A stretch of DNA of 64,000 bases from Leguminivora glycinivorella (taxonomy: Eukaryota; Arthropoda; Insecta; Lepidoptera; Tortricidae). Position 1 is the first letter of the stretch. Every line of letters begins with the position of its first letter. Position numbers and translations under genes: made by a program. The notes under the pieces are model-generated. The model did no database searches, was not told the origin of the DNA, and saw nothing but the letters and a program-made list of their open reading frames with translations. Of this stretch, positions 47,950 to 59,593 are shown one piece after another. The stretch spans positions 17,435,916 to 17,499,915 of the forward strand of contig NC_062998.1 in assembly GCF_023078275.1 (NCBI RefSeq). Direction: 5' to 3'.

Positions 47950-50324
47950 TTAACCCCTATTGTTGTACCTAATTATCTCCAACTGTTCTAGAACCCCCAA
48001 ACGCAGCCCTTTCTCACATACATGTAAAACATCAAAAGAATGATTCTCTGATACAGTATGGTCACTCTCTATCAAATGCTTTGCAAAATTGGATCTCTCT
48101 GGATGGTTGTGCCTGTATGATGCCATATGCTCCTTATACCTAGTAGTGAAATTGCGGCCCGTTTGGCCCACGTACACTTTGTTACAAACATCACAGCTCA
48201 ACTTATAAACCCCAGATTTTTTCCCTTTCTCGATCCTATCTTTGCCGTTACAAAGCTTGGAGTGCAAAGTGTTATTTGTCCTAAAGGCCACAGGAATGCC
48301 GTTTGACTTCAAAATCTTATAAATGTCCTCTGACACTTTGCCAACATAAGTAATGCTCGCTTGACACCTCTTAACCGGTTCAGAAGGACGTGCCGCATAC
48401 AACATATTGTTAACCATAACCATTCGCTTCTTTCTGATGATGCCATCAACGATTGATTTATCATAACCGTTCGAAACTGCCAAGTGGTAAATATTGTCCA
48501 ATTCGGCTCGATAGTGTTCTTCAGAAAGAGGCACAGACAACATCCTATGCACATAACAGTGAAAAGCGGCCAACCTATGCTGCCAAGGGTGTGTAGAAGA
48601 AGCTGGTATAACTGTATCAGTATGTGTAGGCTTGCGGTAAATTTGAAATTGATGGCCATTATTAACTCTAGTAATGGTCAAATCTAGAAAATTCAATGAC
48701 TTATCTTGCTCTAGTTCCTTCTTAAACTTGATCTTTGGATGTTTACTATTAAGCCCAGTAACAAATTCATCCAGCAGGTCCATACTCCCCGTCCAACAAA
48801 TAATCAAATCATCTACGTATCTGAAGTAATACAATATATTATCATTCCCTGCAATATGCTGGTTCTCAAAGTGGTCCATAAAGATATCCGCCATTAAAGG
48901 ACTCAGTGGAGAACCCATGGCTAAACCATCACTTTGCAAATAATACTGTCCCCCGAATCTAAAATAATTATGTTTCATACATATGGCAGTTAGATCTATC
49001 AACTCATCTACCTCCCCTGGATGTAAACGTTGCTTTTCAAAAAGGTCCCTTAGAATATCTAAAGTCTCCCCATACGGCACATTCGTAAACAAACTATCTA
49101 CATCCAACGAAAGCAAGACAGCATTATCTGGAATAATAATATCTTTGATCTTTTCTATTAACTGCAAACTATTCCTCAAACAAAACTTCGGCCGGAACTG
49201 AGACTTTTCTCTAATAATGTGATTCAACCTCTTAGCTAGATTATAAGTTGGTGCACCCAAATATGAGACCACTGGACGAACTGGAATGTTATCCTTATGA
49301 ATCTTAGGTAGCCCATAAAGAATAGGAGCTCGTGGATTCATTGGCACAACCATGCTCTTCTGATGTTCAGTTTCAAAAACAAACATAGAGTTCTTAATTG
49401 CCTGTCTCAGATCTTTCTGGAATCCTGGAGTTGGGTCTCTCCGCAAACTCGAAAAGCCATCACCTTGAATCAGATCAAGAACTTTCTGATTATAACTTCC
49501 TTTCTCCATAATAACAATGCAATTTCCTTTGTCTGCTTTCGAAACTACCAAATCATTTTCTCGCACTTTCTGTTGAATAGTTCTCAGTGCCAAACCATCA
49601 GAACTAAATCCACCACCCTGTGCCGGAACAGCACTCTTAATAACATTGGCCACCATGGTCTTGGTATCTAAATCACCACGGCCCCGCACTATCGCAACCT
49701 CTGAATCCACAGCCAAATTCTCTAACGTCCCCTGAGTTATTTTTGGCTGGAAATTATATTTCAACCCTTTTCCTAAAAGCTCTACTTCATTCTCCGAAAA
49801 TTCCACATCAGTTAAATTTTTCACACGAGGATGGAAGTCATGGTGAGGTGTTGGTTCCGTTTCCCTCCCCTCAAAAACGAACTCGAACTCGACTCCGTTA
49901 ACCTACGCAATTTGTTTAGCTGAGTAGTATACATCTCATGTGCAAGTTCAGAAGCAAAGTATCTCGCCTTTTGGTCTAGGATATCAAACTCGAGATTATG
50001 CAACTTAAATGAGAGTTCAGAATACAACACTTTAAGATGCAGTTTCAAATTATCTCTAACCGAAAACCAATGGTGAGATTCTTCGTTCAACCAAATTCTC
50101 TGAGCCCTACTAACAGCCAACTTAGCAGCCCTCGAATTGCTACTACAACGCAACTGGATGTAATTAGGCACAACGTTCAAACGCTTGCACTGTTGATTAA
50201 ACCACACATTCTGGACAGCTGCACGATGTTGTTTGGTTAGTTTGACATAAAGTCGTGCCTGTTCGGCCACGCTAGCCGTTTTCAAATAATCGATGGAATC
50301 AGGCGTTACTTTGCGGAAATCCAT
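47950..50324 (-). pseudogene. Penelope-like RT/GIY-YIG ORF, unit 1 (frameshifted)
   Basis: Frame 1 starts at the ATG at 50,324 (MDFRKVTPDSIDY) and runs 167 codons. A missing base in the run CCCTCCCCTC near 49,865 then moves the reading to a second frame (about 49,824-47,950, 624 codons). Domains, in second-frame numbering: reverse-transcriptase fingers with YGLPKIHK (170-177), RPVVSYLGAP (183-192), catalytic aspartate in LSLDVDSLFTNVP (about 241), GLAMGSPLSPL (300-310), YVDD (336-339) and LNFLDLTI (377-384), then the GIY-YIG endonuclease with GVY (538-540), CDVC, YVG (551-553), Arg557 and Glu613. It would reverse-transcribe element RNA at a nick made by the GIY-YIG domain. A unit-specific change gives Ala for Thr at residue 65. 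The four-C run after RYNNRG ends the frame early. Confidence 0.92.
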
Positions 50325-50506
50325 GTTAATCGTAAACTAGAACTTTCCTTTGCTAATCCGCGAATAGATAACGTGCAAGTCAATCAGTGCTAACCTGTTA
50401 TAATTACTTGCGTATTTTTTACATGCAATTAATTTTCCCACCCTCCCACCGCAAAAATAAAAATAAATACGCAAATAAATATAACAACCCACCACCAAAA
50501 ATACAA

Positions 50507-50551
50507 AACTCGACACGTGTTTCGCCTCTCTACGAGGCATCCTCAGGAGCT
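50507..50551 (-). ncRNA. Hammerhead-ribozyme-like motif, pseudo-LTR between units 1 and 2
   Basis: Identical in sequence to the unit 1 motif; the cleavage base is at 50,512. It sits in the 50,325-50,699 pseudo-LTR, about 185 bases before the next unit's start codon. Confidence 0.8.
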
Positions 50552-50699
50552 GATGTTGACGGTCCGAAGTCCCGCAACTGACTGATCGTCCCCAGAATGG
50601 TCGGCCATATTTATACTTTGTCCACCCCCCTACCAAGCAAGTTAGATGGAAAAATTCGTAATAACGGCGATGACGCAACATTCAACTGCTCATTAAGGA

Positions 50700-53075
50700 T
50701 TAACCCCTATTGTTGTACCTAATTATCTCCAACTGTTCTAGAACCCCCAAACGCAGCCCTTTCTCACATACATGTAAAACATCAAAAGAATGATTCTCTG
50801 ATACAGTATGGTCACTCTCTATCAAATGCTTTGCAAAATTGGATCTCTCTGGATGGTTGTGCCTGTATGATGCCATATGCTCCTTATACCTAGTAGTGAA
50901 ATTGCGGCCCGTTTGGCCCACGTACACTTTGTTACAAACATCACAGCTCAACTTATAAACCCCAGATTTTTTCCCTTTCTCGATCCTATCTTTGCCGTTA
51001 CAAAGCTTGGAGTGCAAAGTGTTATTTGTCCTAAAGGCCACAGGAATGCCGTTTGACTTCAAAATCTTATAAATGTCCTCTGACACTTTGCCAACATAAG
51101 TAATGCTCGCTTGACACCTCTTAACCGGTTCAGAAGGACGTGCCGCATACAACATATTGTTAACCATAACCATTCGCTTCTTTCTGATGATGCCATCAAC
51201 GATTGATTTATCATAACCGTTCGAAACTGCCAAGTGGTAAATATTGTCCAATTCGGCTCGATAGTGTTCTTCAGAAAGAGGCACAGACAACATCCTATGC
51301 ACATAACAGTGAAAAGCGGCCAACCTATGCTGCCAAGGGTGTGTAGAAGAAGCTGGTATAACTGTATCAGTATGTGTAGGCTTGCGGTAAATTTGAAATT
51401 GATGGCCATTATTAACTCTAGTAATGGTCAAATCTAGAAAATTCAATGACTTATCTTGCTCTAGTTCCTTCTTAAACTTGATCTTTGGATGTTTACTATT
51501 AAGCCCAGTAACAAATTCATCCAGCAGGTCCATACTCCCCGTCCAACAAATAATCAAATCATCTACGTATCTGAAGTAATACAATATATTATCATTCCCT
51601 GCAATATGCTGGTTCTCAAAGTGGTCCATAAAGATATCCGCCATTAAAGGACTCAGTGGAGAACCCATGGCTAAACCATCACTTTGCAAATAATACTGTC
51701 CCCCGAATCTAAAATAATTATGTTTCATACATATGGCAGTTAGATCTATCAACTCATCTACCTCCCCTGGATGTAAACGTTGCTTTTCAAAAAGGTCCCT
51801 TAGAATATCTAAAGTCTCCCCATACGGCACATTCGTAAACAAACTATCTACATCCAACGAAAGCAAGACAGCATTATCTGGAATAATAATATCTTTGATC
51901 TTTTCTATTAACTGCAAACTATTCCTCAAACAAAACTTCGGCCGGAACTGAGACTTTTCTCTAATAATGTGATTCAACCTCTTAGCTAGATTATAAGTTG
52001 GTGCACCCAAATATGAGACCACTGGACGAACTGGAATGTTATCCTTATGAATCTTAGGTAGCCCATAAAGAATAGGAGCTCGTGGATTCATTGGCACAAC
52101 CATGCTCTTCTGATGTTCAGTTTCAAAAACAAACATAGAGTTCTTAATTGCCTGTCTCAGATCTTTCTGGAATCCTGGAGTTGGGTCTCTCCGCAAACTC
52201 GAAAAGCCATCACCTTGAATCAGATCAAGAACTTTCTGATTATAACTTCCTTTCTCCATAATAACAATGCAATTTCCTTTGTCTGCTTTCGAAACTACCA
52301 AATCATTTTCTCGCACTTTCTGTTGAATAGTTCTCAGTGCCAAACCATCAGAACTAAATCCACCACCCTGTGCCGGAACAGTACTCTTAATAACATTGGC
52401 CACCATGGTCTTGGTATCTAAATCACCACGGCCCCGCACTATCGCAACCTCTGAATCCACAGCCAAATTCTCTAACGTCCCCTGAGTTATTTTTGGCTGG
52501 AAATTATATTTCAACCCTTTTCCTAAAAGCTCTACTTCATTCTCCGAAAATTCCACATCAGTTAAATTTTTCACACGAGGATGGAAGTCATGGTGAGGTG
52601 TTGGTTCCGTTTCCCTCCCCCTCAAAAACGAACTCGAACTCGACTCCGTTAACCTACGCAATTTGTTTAGCTGGGTAGTATACATCTCATGTGCAAGTTC
52701 AGAAGCAAAGTATCTCGCCTTTTGGTCTAGGATATCAAACTCGAGATTATGCAACTTAAATGAGAGTTCAGAATACAACACTTTAAGATGCAGTTTCAAA
52801 TTATCTCTAACCGAAAACCAATGGTGAGATTCTTCGTTCAACCAAATTCTCTGAGCCCTACTAACAGCCAACTTAGCAGCCCTCGAATTGCTACTACAAC
52901 GCAACTGGATGTAATTAGGCACAACGTTCAAACGCTTGCACTGTTGATTAAACCACACATTCTAGACAGCTGCACGATGTTGTTTGGTTAGTTTGACATA
53001 AAGTCGTGCCTGTTCGGCCACGCTAGCCGTTTTCAAATAATCGATGGAATCAGGCGTTACTTTGCGGAAATCCAT
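50700..53075 (-). pseudogene. Penelope-like RT/GIY-YIG ORF, unit 2 (one in-frame stop)
   Basis: This is the only unit whose frame is continuous across the N-terminal and reverse-transcriptase parts: it has one more C at 52,617-52,621 (CTCCCCCTC) than the others. The ATG is at 53,075 and the end at 50,700, 791 codons plus stop. It carries one nonsense change, CAG to TAG, at codon 38 (52,962-52,964). The N-terminal 165 residues are Lys/Arg/Leu-rich and without a recognised domain. The catalytic aspartate is near residue 408, YVDD at 503-506, GVY at 705-707 and YVG at 718-720. A restart downstream of the stop is conceivable but not shown. Confidence 0.92.
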
Positions 53076-53087
53076 GTTAATCGTAAA

Positions 53088-55825
53088 CTAGAACTTTCCT
53101 TTGCTAATCCGCGAATAGATAACGTGCAAGTCAATCAGTGCTAACCTGTTATAATTACTTGCGTATTTTTTACATGCAATTAATTTTCCCACCCTCCCAC
53201 CGCAAAAATAAAAATAAATACGCAAATAAATATAACAACCCACCACCAAAAATACAAAACTCGACACGTGTTTCGCCTCTCTACGAGGCATCCTCAGGAG
53301 CTGATGTTGACGGTCCGAAGTCCCGCAACTGACTGATCGTCCCCAGAATGGTCGGCCATATTTATACTTTGTCCACCCCCTACCAAGCAAGTTAGATGGA
53401 AAAATTCGTAATAACGGCGATGACGCAACATTCAACTGCTCATTAAGGATTAACCCCCTATTGTTGTACCTAATTATCTCCAACTGTTCTAGAACCCCCA
53501 AACGCAGCCCTTTCTCACATACATGTAAAACATCAAAAGAATGATTCTCTGATACAGTATGGTCACTCTCTATCAAATGCTTTGCAAAATTGGATCTCTC
53601 TGGATGGTTGTGCCTGTATGATGCCATATGCTCCTTATACCTAGTAGTGAAATTGCGGCCCGTTTGGCCCACGTACACTTTGTTACAAACATCACAGCTC
53701 AACTTATAAACCCCAGATTTTTTCCCTTTCTCGATCCTATCTTTGCCGTTACAAAGCTTGGAGTGCAAAGTGTTATTTGTCCTAAAGGCCACAGGAATGC
53801 CGTTTGACTTCAAAATCTTATAAATGTCCTCTGACACTTTGCCAACATAAGTAATGCTCGCTTGACACCTCTTAACCGGTTCAGAAGGACGTGCCGCATA
53901 CAACATATTGTTAACCATAACCATTCGCTTCTTTCTGATGATGCCATCAACGATTGATTTATCATAACCGTTCGAAACTGCCAAGTGGTAAATATTGTCC
54001 AATTCGGCTCGATAGTGTTCTTCAGAAAGAGGCACAGACAACATCCTATGCACATAACAGTGAAAAGCGGCCAACCTATGCTGCCAAGGGTGTGTAGAAG
54101 AAGCTGGTATAACTGTATCAGTATGTGTAGGCTTGCGGTAAATTTGAAATTGATGGCCATTATTAACTCTAGTAATGGTCAAATCTAGAAAATTCAATGA
54201 CTTATCTTGCTCTAGTTCCTTCTTAAACTTGATCTTTGGATGTTTACTATTAAGCCCAGTAACAAATTCATCCAGCAGGTCCATACTCCCCGTCCAACAA
54301 ATAATCAAATCATCTACGTATCTGAAGTAATACAATATATTATCATTCCCTGCAATATGCTGGTTCTCAAAGTGGTCCATAAAGATATCCGCCATTAAAG
54401 GACTCAGTGGAGAACCCATGGCTAAACCATCACTTTGCAAATAATACTGTCCCCCGAATCTAAAATAATTATGTTTCATACATATGGCAGTTAGATCTAT
54501 CAACTCATCTACCTCCCCTGGATGTAAACGTTGCTTTTCAAAAAGGTCCCTTAGAATATCTAAAGTCTCCCCATACGGCACATTCGTAAACAAACTATCT
54601 ACATCCAACGAAAGCAAGACAGCATTATCTGGAATAATAATATCTTTGATCTTTTCTATTAACTGCAAACTATTCCTCAAACAAAACTTCGGCCGGAACT
54701 GAGACTTTTCTCTAATAATGTGATTCAACCTCTTAGCTAGATTATAAGTTGGTGCACCCAAATATGAGACCACTGGACGAACTGGAATGTTATCCTTATG
54801 AATCTTAGGTAGCCCATAAAGAATAGGAGCTCGTGGATTCATTGGCACAACCATGCTCTTCTGATGTTCAGTTTCAAAAACAAACATAGAGTTCTTAATT
54901 GCCTGTCTCAGATCTTTCTGGAATCCTGGAGTTGGGTCTCTCCGCAAACTCGAAAAGCCATCACCTTGAATCAGATCAAGAACTTTCTGATTATAACTTC
55001 CTTTCTCCATAATAACAATGCAATTTCCTTTGTCTGCTTTCGAAACTACCAAATCATTTTCTCGCACTTTCTGTTGAATAGTTCTCAGTGCCAAACCATC
55101 AGAACTAAATCCACCACCCTGTGCCGGAACAGTACTCTTAATAACATTGGCCACCATGGTCTTGGTATCTAAATCACCACGGCCCCGCACTATCGCAACC
55201 TCTGAATCCACAGCCAAATTCTCTAACGTCCCCTGAGTTATTTTTGGCTGGAAATTATATTTCAACCCTTTTCCTAAAAGCTCTACTTCATTCTCCGAAA
55301 ATTCCACATCAGTTAAATTTTTCACACGAGGATGGAAGTCATGGTGAGGTGTTGGTTCCGTTTCCCTCCCCTCAAAAACGAACTCGAACTCGACTCCGTT
55401 AACCTACGCAATTTGTTTAGCTGAGTAGTATACATCTCATGTGCAAGTTCAGAAGCAAAGTATCTCGCCTTTTGGTCTAGGATATCAAACTCGAGATTAT
55501 GCAACTTAAATGAGAGTTCAGAATACAACACTTTAAGATGCAGTTTCAAATTATCTCTAACCGAAAACCAATGGTGAGATTCTTCGTTCAACCAAATTCT
55601 CTGAGCCCTACTAACAGCCAACTTAGCAGCCCTCGAATTGCTACTACAACGCAACTGGATGTAATTAGGCACAACGTTCAAACGCTTGCACTGTTGATTA
55701 AACCACACATTCTGGACAGCTGCACGATGTTGTTTGGTTAGTTTGACATAAAGTCGTGCCTGTTCGGCCACGCTAGCCGTTTTCAAATAATCGATGGAAT
55801 CAGGCGTTACTTTGCGGAAATCCAT
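53088..55825 (-). pseudogene. Penelope-like RT/GIY-YIG ORF, unit 3 (frameshifted; C-terminus runs through the pseudo-LTR)
   Basis: The ATG is at 55,825. The same frameshift as in unit 1 splits a 167-codon first frame (55,825-55,322) from a second frame of 745 codons (ending 53,088). Five Cs (instead of four) after RYNNRG let the frame continue through LILNEQLNV, and a five-C run near 53,375 selects a frame that stays open through the whole pseudo-LTR and the hammerhead. It ends 12 bases before the start codon of unit 2. The extra tail includes a hydrophobic stretch (SSFVFLVVGCYIYLRIYFYF). This tail is probably an accident of homopolymer length. Confidence 0.9.
53258..53302 (-). ncRNA. Hammerhead-ribozyme-like motif, pseudo-LTR between units 2 and 3
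   Basis: Identical core, stem II and cleavage site (base at 53,263). In this unit the upstream ORF reads straight through the motif because of its C-run lengths. Confidence 0.8.
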
Positions 55826-56007
55826 GTTAATCGTAAACTAGAACTTTCCTTTGCTAATCCGCGAATAGATAACGTGCAAGTCAATCAGTGCTAACCTGTT
55901 ATAATTACTTGCGTATTTTTTACATGCAATTAATTTTCCCACCCTCCCACCGCAAAAATAAAAATAAATACGCAAATAAATATAACAACCCACCACCAAA
56001 AATACAA

Positions 56008-56052
56008 AACTCGACACGTGTTTCGCCTCTCTACGAGGCATCCTCAGGAGCT
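56008..56052 (-). ncRNA. Hammerhead-ribozyme-like motif, pseudo-LTR between units 3 and 4
   Basis: Identical motif; the cleavage base is at 56,013. The stop codon of the unit 4 ORF (TGA, 56,044-56,046) is formed by the CTGA of the ribozyme core. Confidence 0.8.
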
Positions 56053-58577
56053 GATGTTGACGGTCCGAAGTCCCGCAACTGACTGATCGTCCCCAGAATG
56101 GTCGGCCATATTTATACTTTGTCCACCCCCCCTACCAAGCAAGTTAGATGGAAAAATTCGTAATAACGGCGATGACGCAACATTCAACTGCTCATTAAGG
56201 ATTAACCCCCTATTGTTGTACCTAATTATCTCCAACTGTTCTAGAACCCCCAAACGCAGCCCTTTCTCACATACATGTAAAACATCAAAAGAATGATTCT
56301 CTGATACAGTATGGTCACTCTCTATCAAATGCTTTGCAAACTTGGATCTCTCTGGATGGTTGTGCCTGTATGATGCCATATGCTCCTTATACCTAGTAGT
56401 GAAATTGCGGCCCGTTTGGCCCACGTACACTTTGTTACAAACATCACAGCTCAACTTATAAACCCCAGATTTTTTCCCTTTCTCGATCCTATCTTTGCCG
56501 TTACAAAGCTTGGAGTGCAAAGTGTTATTTGTCCTAAAGGCCACAGGAATGCCGTTTGACTTCAAAATCTTATAAATGTCCTCTGACACTTTGCCAACAT
56601 AAGTAATGCTCGCTTGACACCTCTTAACCGGTTCAGAAGGACGTGCCGCATACAACATATTGTTAACCATAACCATTCGCTTCTTTCTGATGATGCCATC
56701 AACGATTGATTTATCATAACCGTTCGAAACTGCCAAGTGGTAAATATTGTCCAATTCGGCTCGATAGTGTTCTTCAGAAAGAGGCACAGACAACATCCTA
56801 TGCACATAACAGTGAAAAGCGGCCAACCTATGCTGCCAAGGGTGTGTAGAAGAAGCTGGTATAACTGTATCAGTATGTGTAGGCTTGCGGTAAATTTGAA
56901 ATTGATGGCCATTATTAACTCTAGTAATGGTCAAATCTAGAAAATTCAATGACTTATCTTGCTCTAGTTCCTTCTTAAACTTGATCTTTGGATGTTTACT
57001 ATTAAGCCCAGTAACAAATTCATCCAGCAGGTCCATACTCCCCGTCCAACAAATAATCAAATCATCTACGTATCTGAAGTAATACAATATATTATCATTC
57101 CCTGCAATATGCTGGTTCTCAAAGTGGTCCATAAAGATATCCGCCATTAAAGGACTCAGTGGAGAACCCATGGCTAAACCATCACTTTGCAAATAATACT
57201 GTCCCCCGAATCTAAAATAATTATGTTTCATACATATGGCAGTTAGATCTATCAACTCATCTACCTCCCCTGGATGTAAACGTTGCTTTTCAAAAAGGTC
57301 CCTTAGAATATCTAAAGTCTCCCCATACGGCACATTCGTAAACAAACTATCTACATCCAACGAAAGCAAGACAGCATTATCTGGAATAATAATATCTTTG
57401 ATCTTTTCTATTAACTGCAAACTATTCCTCAAACAAAACTTCGGCCGGAACTGAGACTTTTCTCTAATAATGTGATTCAACCTCTTAGCTAGATTATAAG
57501 TTGGTGCACCCAAATATGAGACCACTGGACGAACTGGAATGTTATCCTTATGAATCTTAGGTAGCCCATAAAGAATAGGAGCTCGTGGATTCATTGGCAC
57601 AACCATGCTCTTCTGATGTTCAGTTTCAAAAACAAACATAGAGTTCTTAATTGCCTGTCTCAGATCTTTCTGGAATCCTGGAGTTGGGTCTCTCCGCAAA
57701 CTCGAAAAGCCATCACCTTGAATCAGATCAAGAACTTTCTGATTATAACTTCCTTTCTCCATAATAACAATGCAATTTCCTTTGTCTGCTTTCGAAACTA
57801 CCAAATCATTTTCTCGCACTTTCTGTTGAATAGTTCTCAGTGCCAAACCATCAGAACTAAATCCACCACCCTGTGCCGGAACAGTACTCTTAATAACATT
57901 GGCCACCATGGTCTTGGTATCTAAATCACCACGGCCCCGCACTATCGCAACCTCTGAATCCACAGCCAAATTCTCTAACGTCCCCTGAGTTATTTTTGGC
58001 TGGAAATTATATTTCAACCCTTTTCCTAAAAGCTCTACTTCATTCTCCGAAAATTCCACATCAGTTAAATTTTTCACACGAGGATGGAAGTCATGGTGAG
58101 GTGTTGGTTCCGTTTCCCTCCCCTCAAAAACGAACTCGAACTCGACTCCGTTAACCTACGCAATTTGTTTAGCTGAGTAGTATACATCTCATGTGCAAGT
58201 TCAGAAGCAAAGTATCTCGCCTTTTGGTCTAGGATATCAAACTCGAGATTATGCAACTTAAATGAGAGTTCAGAATACAACACTTTAAGATGCAGTTTCA
58301 AATTATCTCTAACCGAAAACCAATGGTGAGATTCTTCGTTCAACCAAATTCTCTGAGCCCTACTAACAGCCAACTTAGCAGCCCTCGAATTGCTACTACA
58401 ACGCAACTGGATGTAATTAGGCACAACGTTCAAACGCTTGCACTGTTGATTAAACCACACATTCTGGACAGCTGCACGATGTTGTTTGGTTAGTTTGACA
58501 TAAAGTCGTGCCTGTTCGGCCACGCTAGCCGTTTTCAAATAATCGATGGAATCAGGCGTTACTTTGCGGAAATCCAT
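56044..58577 (-). pseudogene. Penelope-like RT/GIY-YIG ORF, unit 4 (frameshifted; extended C-terminus)
   Basis: The ATG is at 58,577; the first frame ends at 58,074 and the second frame has 677 codons ending at 56,044. With five Cs after RYNNRG and seven Cs near 56,130 the C-terminus reads LILNEQLNVASSPLL and ends in GLRTVNISS at the hammerhead core. GIY-YIG nucleases normally have a conserved Asn near their end, and the Asn in LNEQLN is a fair candidate, so this longer ending may be nearer the ancestral one. A private Asn-to-Lys change (PERSKF) lies in the endonuclease. Confidence 0.9.
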
Positions 58578-58759
58578 GTTAATCGTAAACTAGAACTTTC
58601 CTTTGCTAATCCGCGAATAGATAACGTGCAAGTCAATCAGTGCTAACCTGTTATAATTACTTGCGTATTTTTTACATGCAATTAATTTTCCCACCCTCCC
58701 ACCGCAAAAATAAAAATAAATACGCAAATAAATATAACAACCCACCACCAAAAATACAA

Positions 58760-58804
58760 AACTCGACACGTGTTTCGCCTCTCTACGAGGCATCCTCAGG
58801 AGCT
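58760..58804 (-). ncRNA. Hammerhead-ribozyme-like motif, pseudo-LTR between units 4 and 5
   Basis: Identical motif; the cleavage base is at 58,765, within the 58,578-58,951 pseudo-LTR. Confidence 0.8.
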
Positions 58805-58951
58805 GATGTTGACGGTCCGAAGTCCCGCAACTGACTGATCGTCCCCAGAATGGTCGGCCATATTTATACTTTGTCCACCCCCTACCAAGCAAGTTAGATG
58901 GAAAAATTCGTAATAACGGCGATGACGCAACATTCAACTGCTCATTAAGGA

Positions 58952-59592
58952 TTAACCCCTATTGTTGTACCTAATTATCTCCAACTGTTCTAGAACCCCC
59001 AAACGCAGCCCTTTCTCACATACATGTAAAACATCAAAAGAATGATTCTCTGATACAGTATGGTCACTCTCTATCAAATGCTTTGCAAAATTGGATCTCT
59101 CTGGATGGTTGTGCCTGTATGATGCCATATGCTCCTTATACCTAGTAGTGAAATTGCGGCCCGTTTGGCCCACGTACACTTTGTTACAAACATCACAGCT
59201 CAACTTATAAACCCCAGATTTTTTTCCCTTTCTCGATCCTATCTTTGCCGTTACAAAGCTTGGAGTGCAAAGTGTTATTTGTCCTAAAGGCCACAGGAAT
59301 GCCGTTTGACTTCAAAATCTTATAAATGTCCTCTGACACTTTGCCAACATAAGTAATGCTCGCTTGACACCTCTTAACCGGTTCAGAAGGACGTGCCGCA
59401 TACAACATATTGTTAACCATAACCATTCGCTTCTTTCTGATGATGCCATCAACGATTGATTTATCATAACCGTTCGAAACTGCCAAGTGGTAAATATTGT
59501 CCAATTCGGCTCGATAGTGTTCTTCAGAAAGAGGCACAGACAACATCCTATGCACATAACAGTGAAAAGCGGCCAACCTATGCTGCCAAGGG
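58952..59592 (-). pseudogene. Penelope-like ORF, unit 5 (5'-truncated, frameshifted)
   Basis: Only the part downstream of the RT active site remains, from WQHRLAAFH to RYNNRG. The upstream remainder ends at the head-to-head junction at 59,592/59,594. An extra T in the run at 59,218-59,224 (seven against six) shifts the frame just before the GIY-YIG domain, splitting it into 123-codon and 83-codon pieces. It cannot encode an active protein. Confidence 0.9.
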
Positions 59593-59593
59593 A

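Noticed and set aside
48309..48659. Secondary open frames within the Penelope units (116, 102, 72 and 67 codons, recurring in every copy)
   Set aside because: They lie in other frames or on the opposite strand of the RT/GIY-YIG ORF and recur only because the unit recurs.
59456..59593. N-terminal 46 codons of the open frame on the plus strand before the inverted Penelope unit
   Set aside because: This part is the antisense of unit 5 and becomes joined to the inverted ORF only by the head-to-head junction; it is not part of a natural protein.
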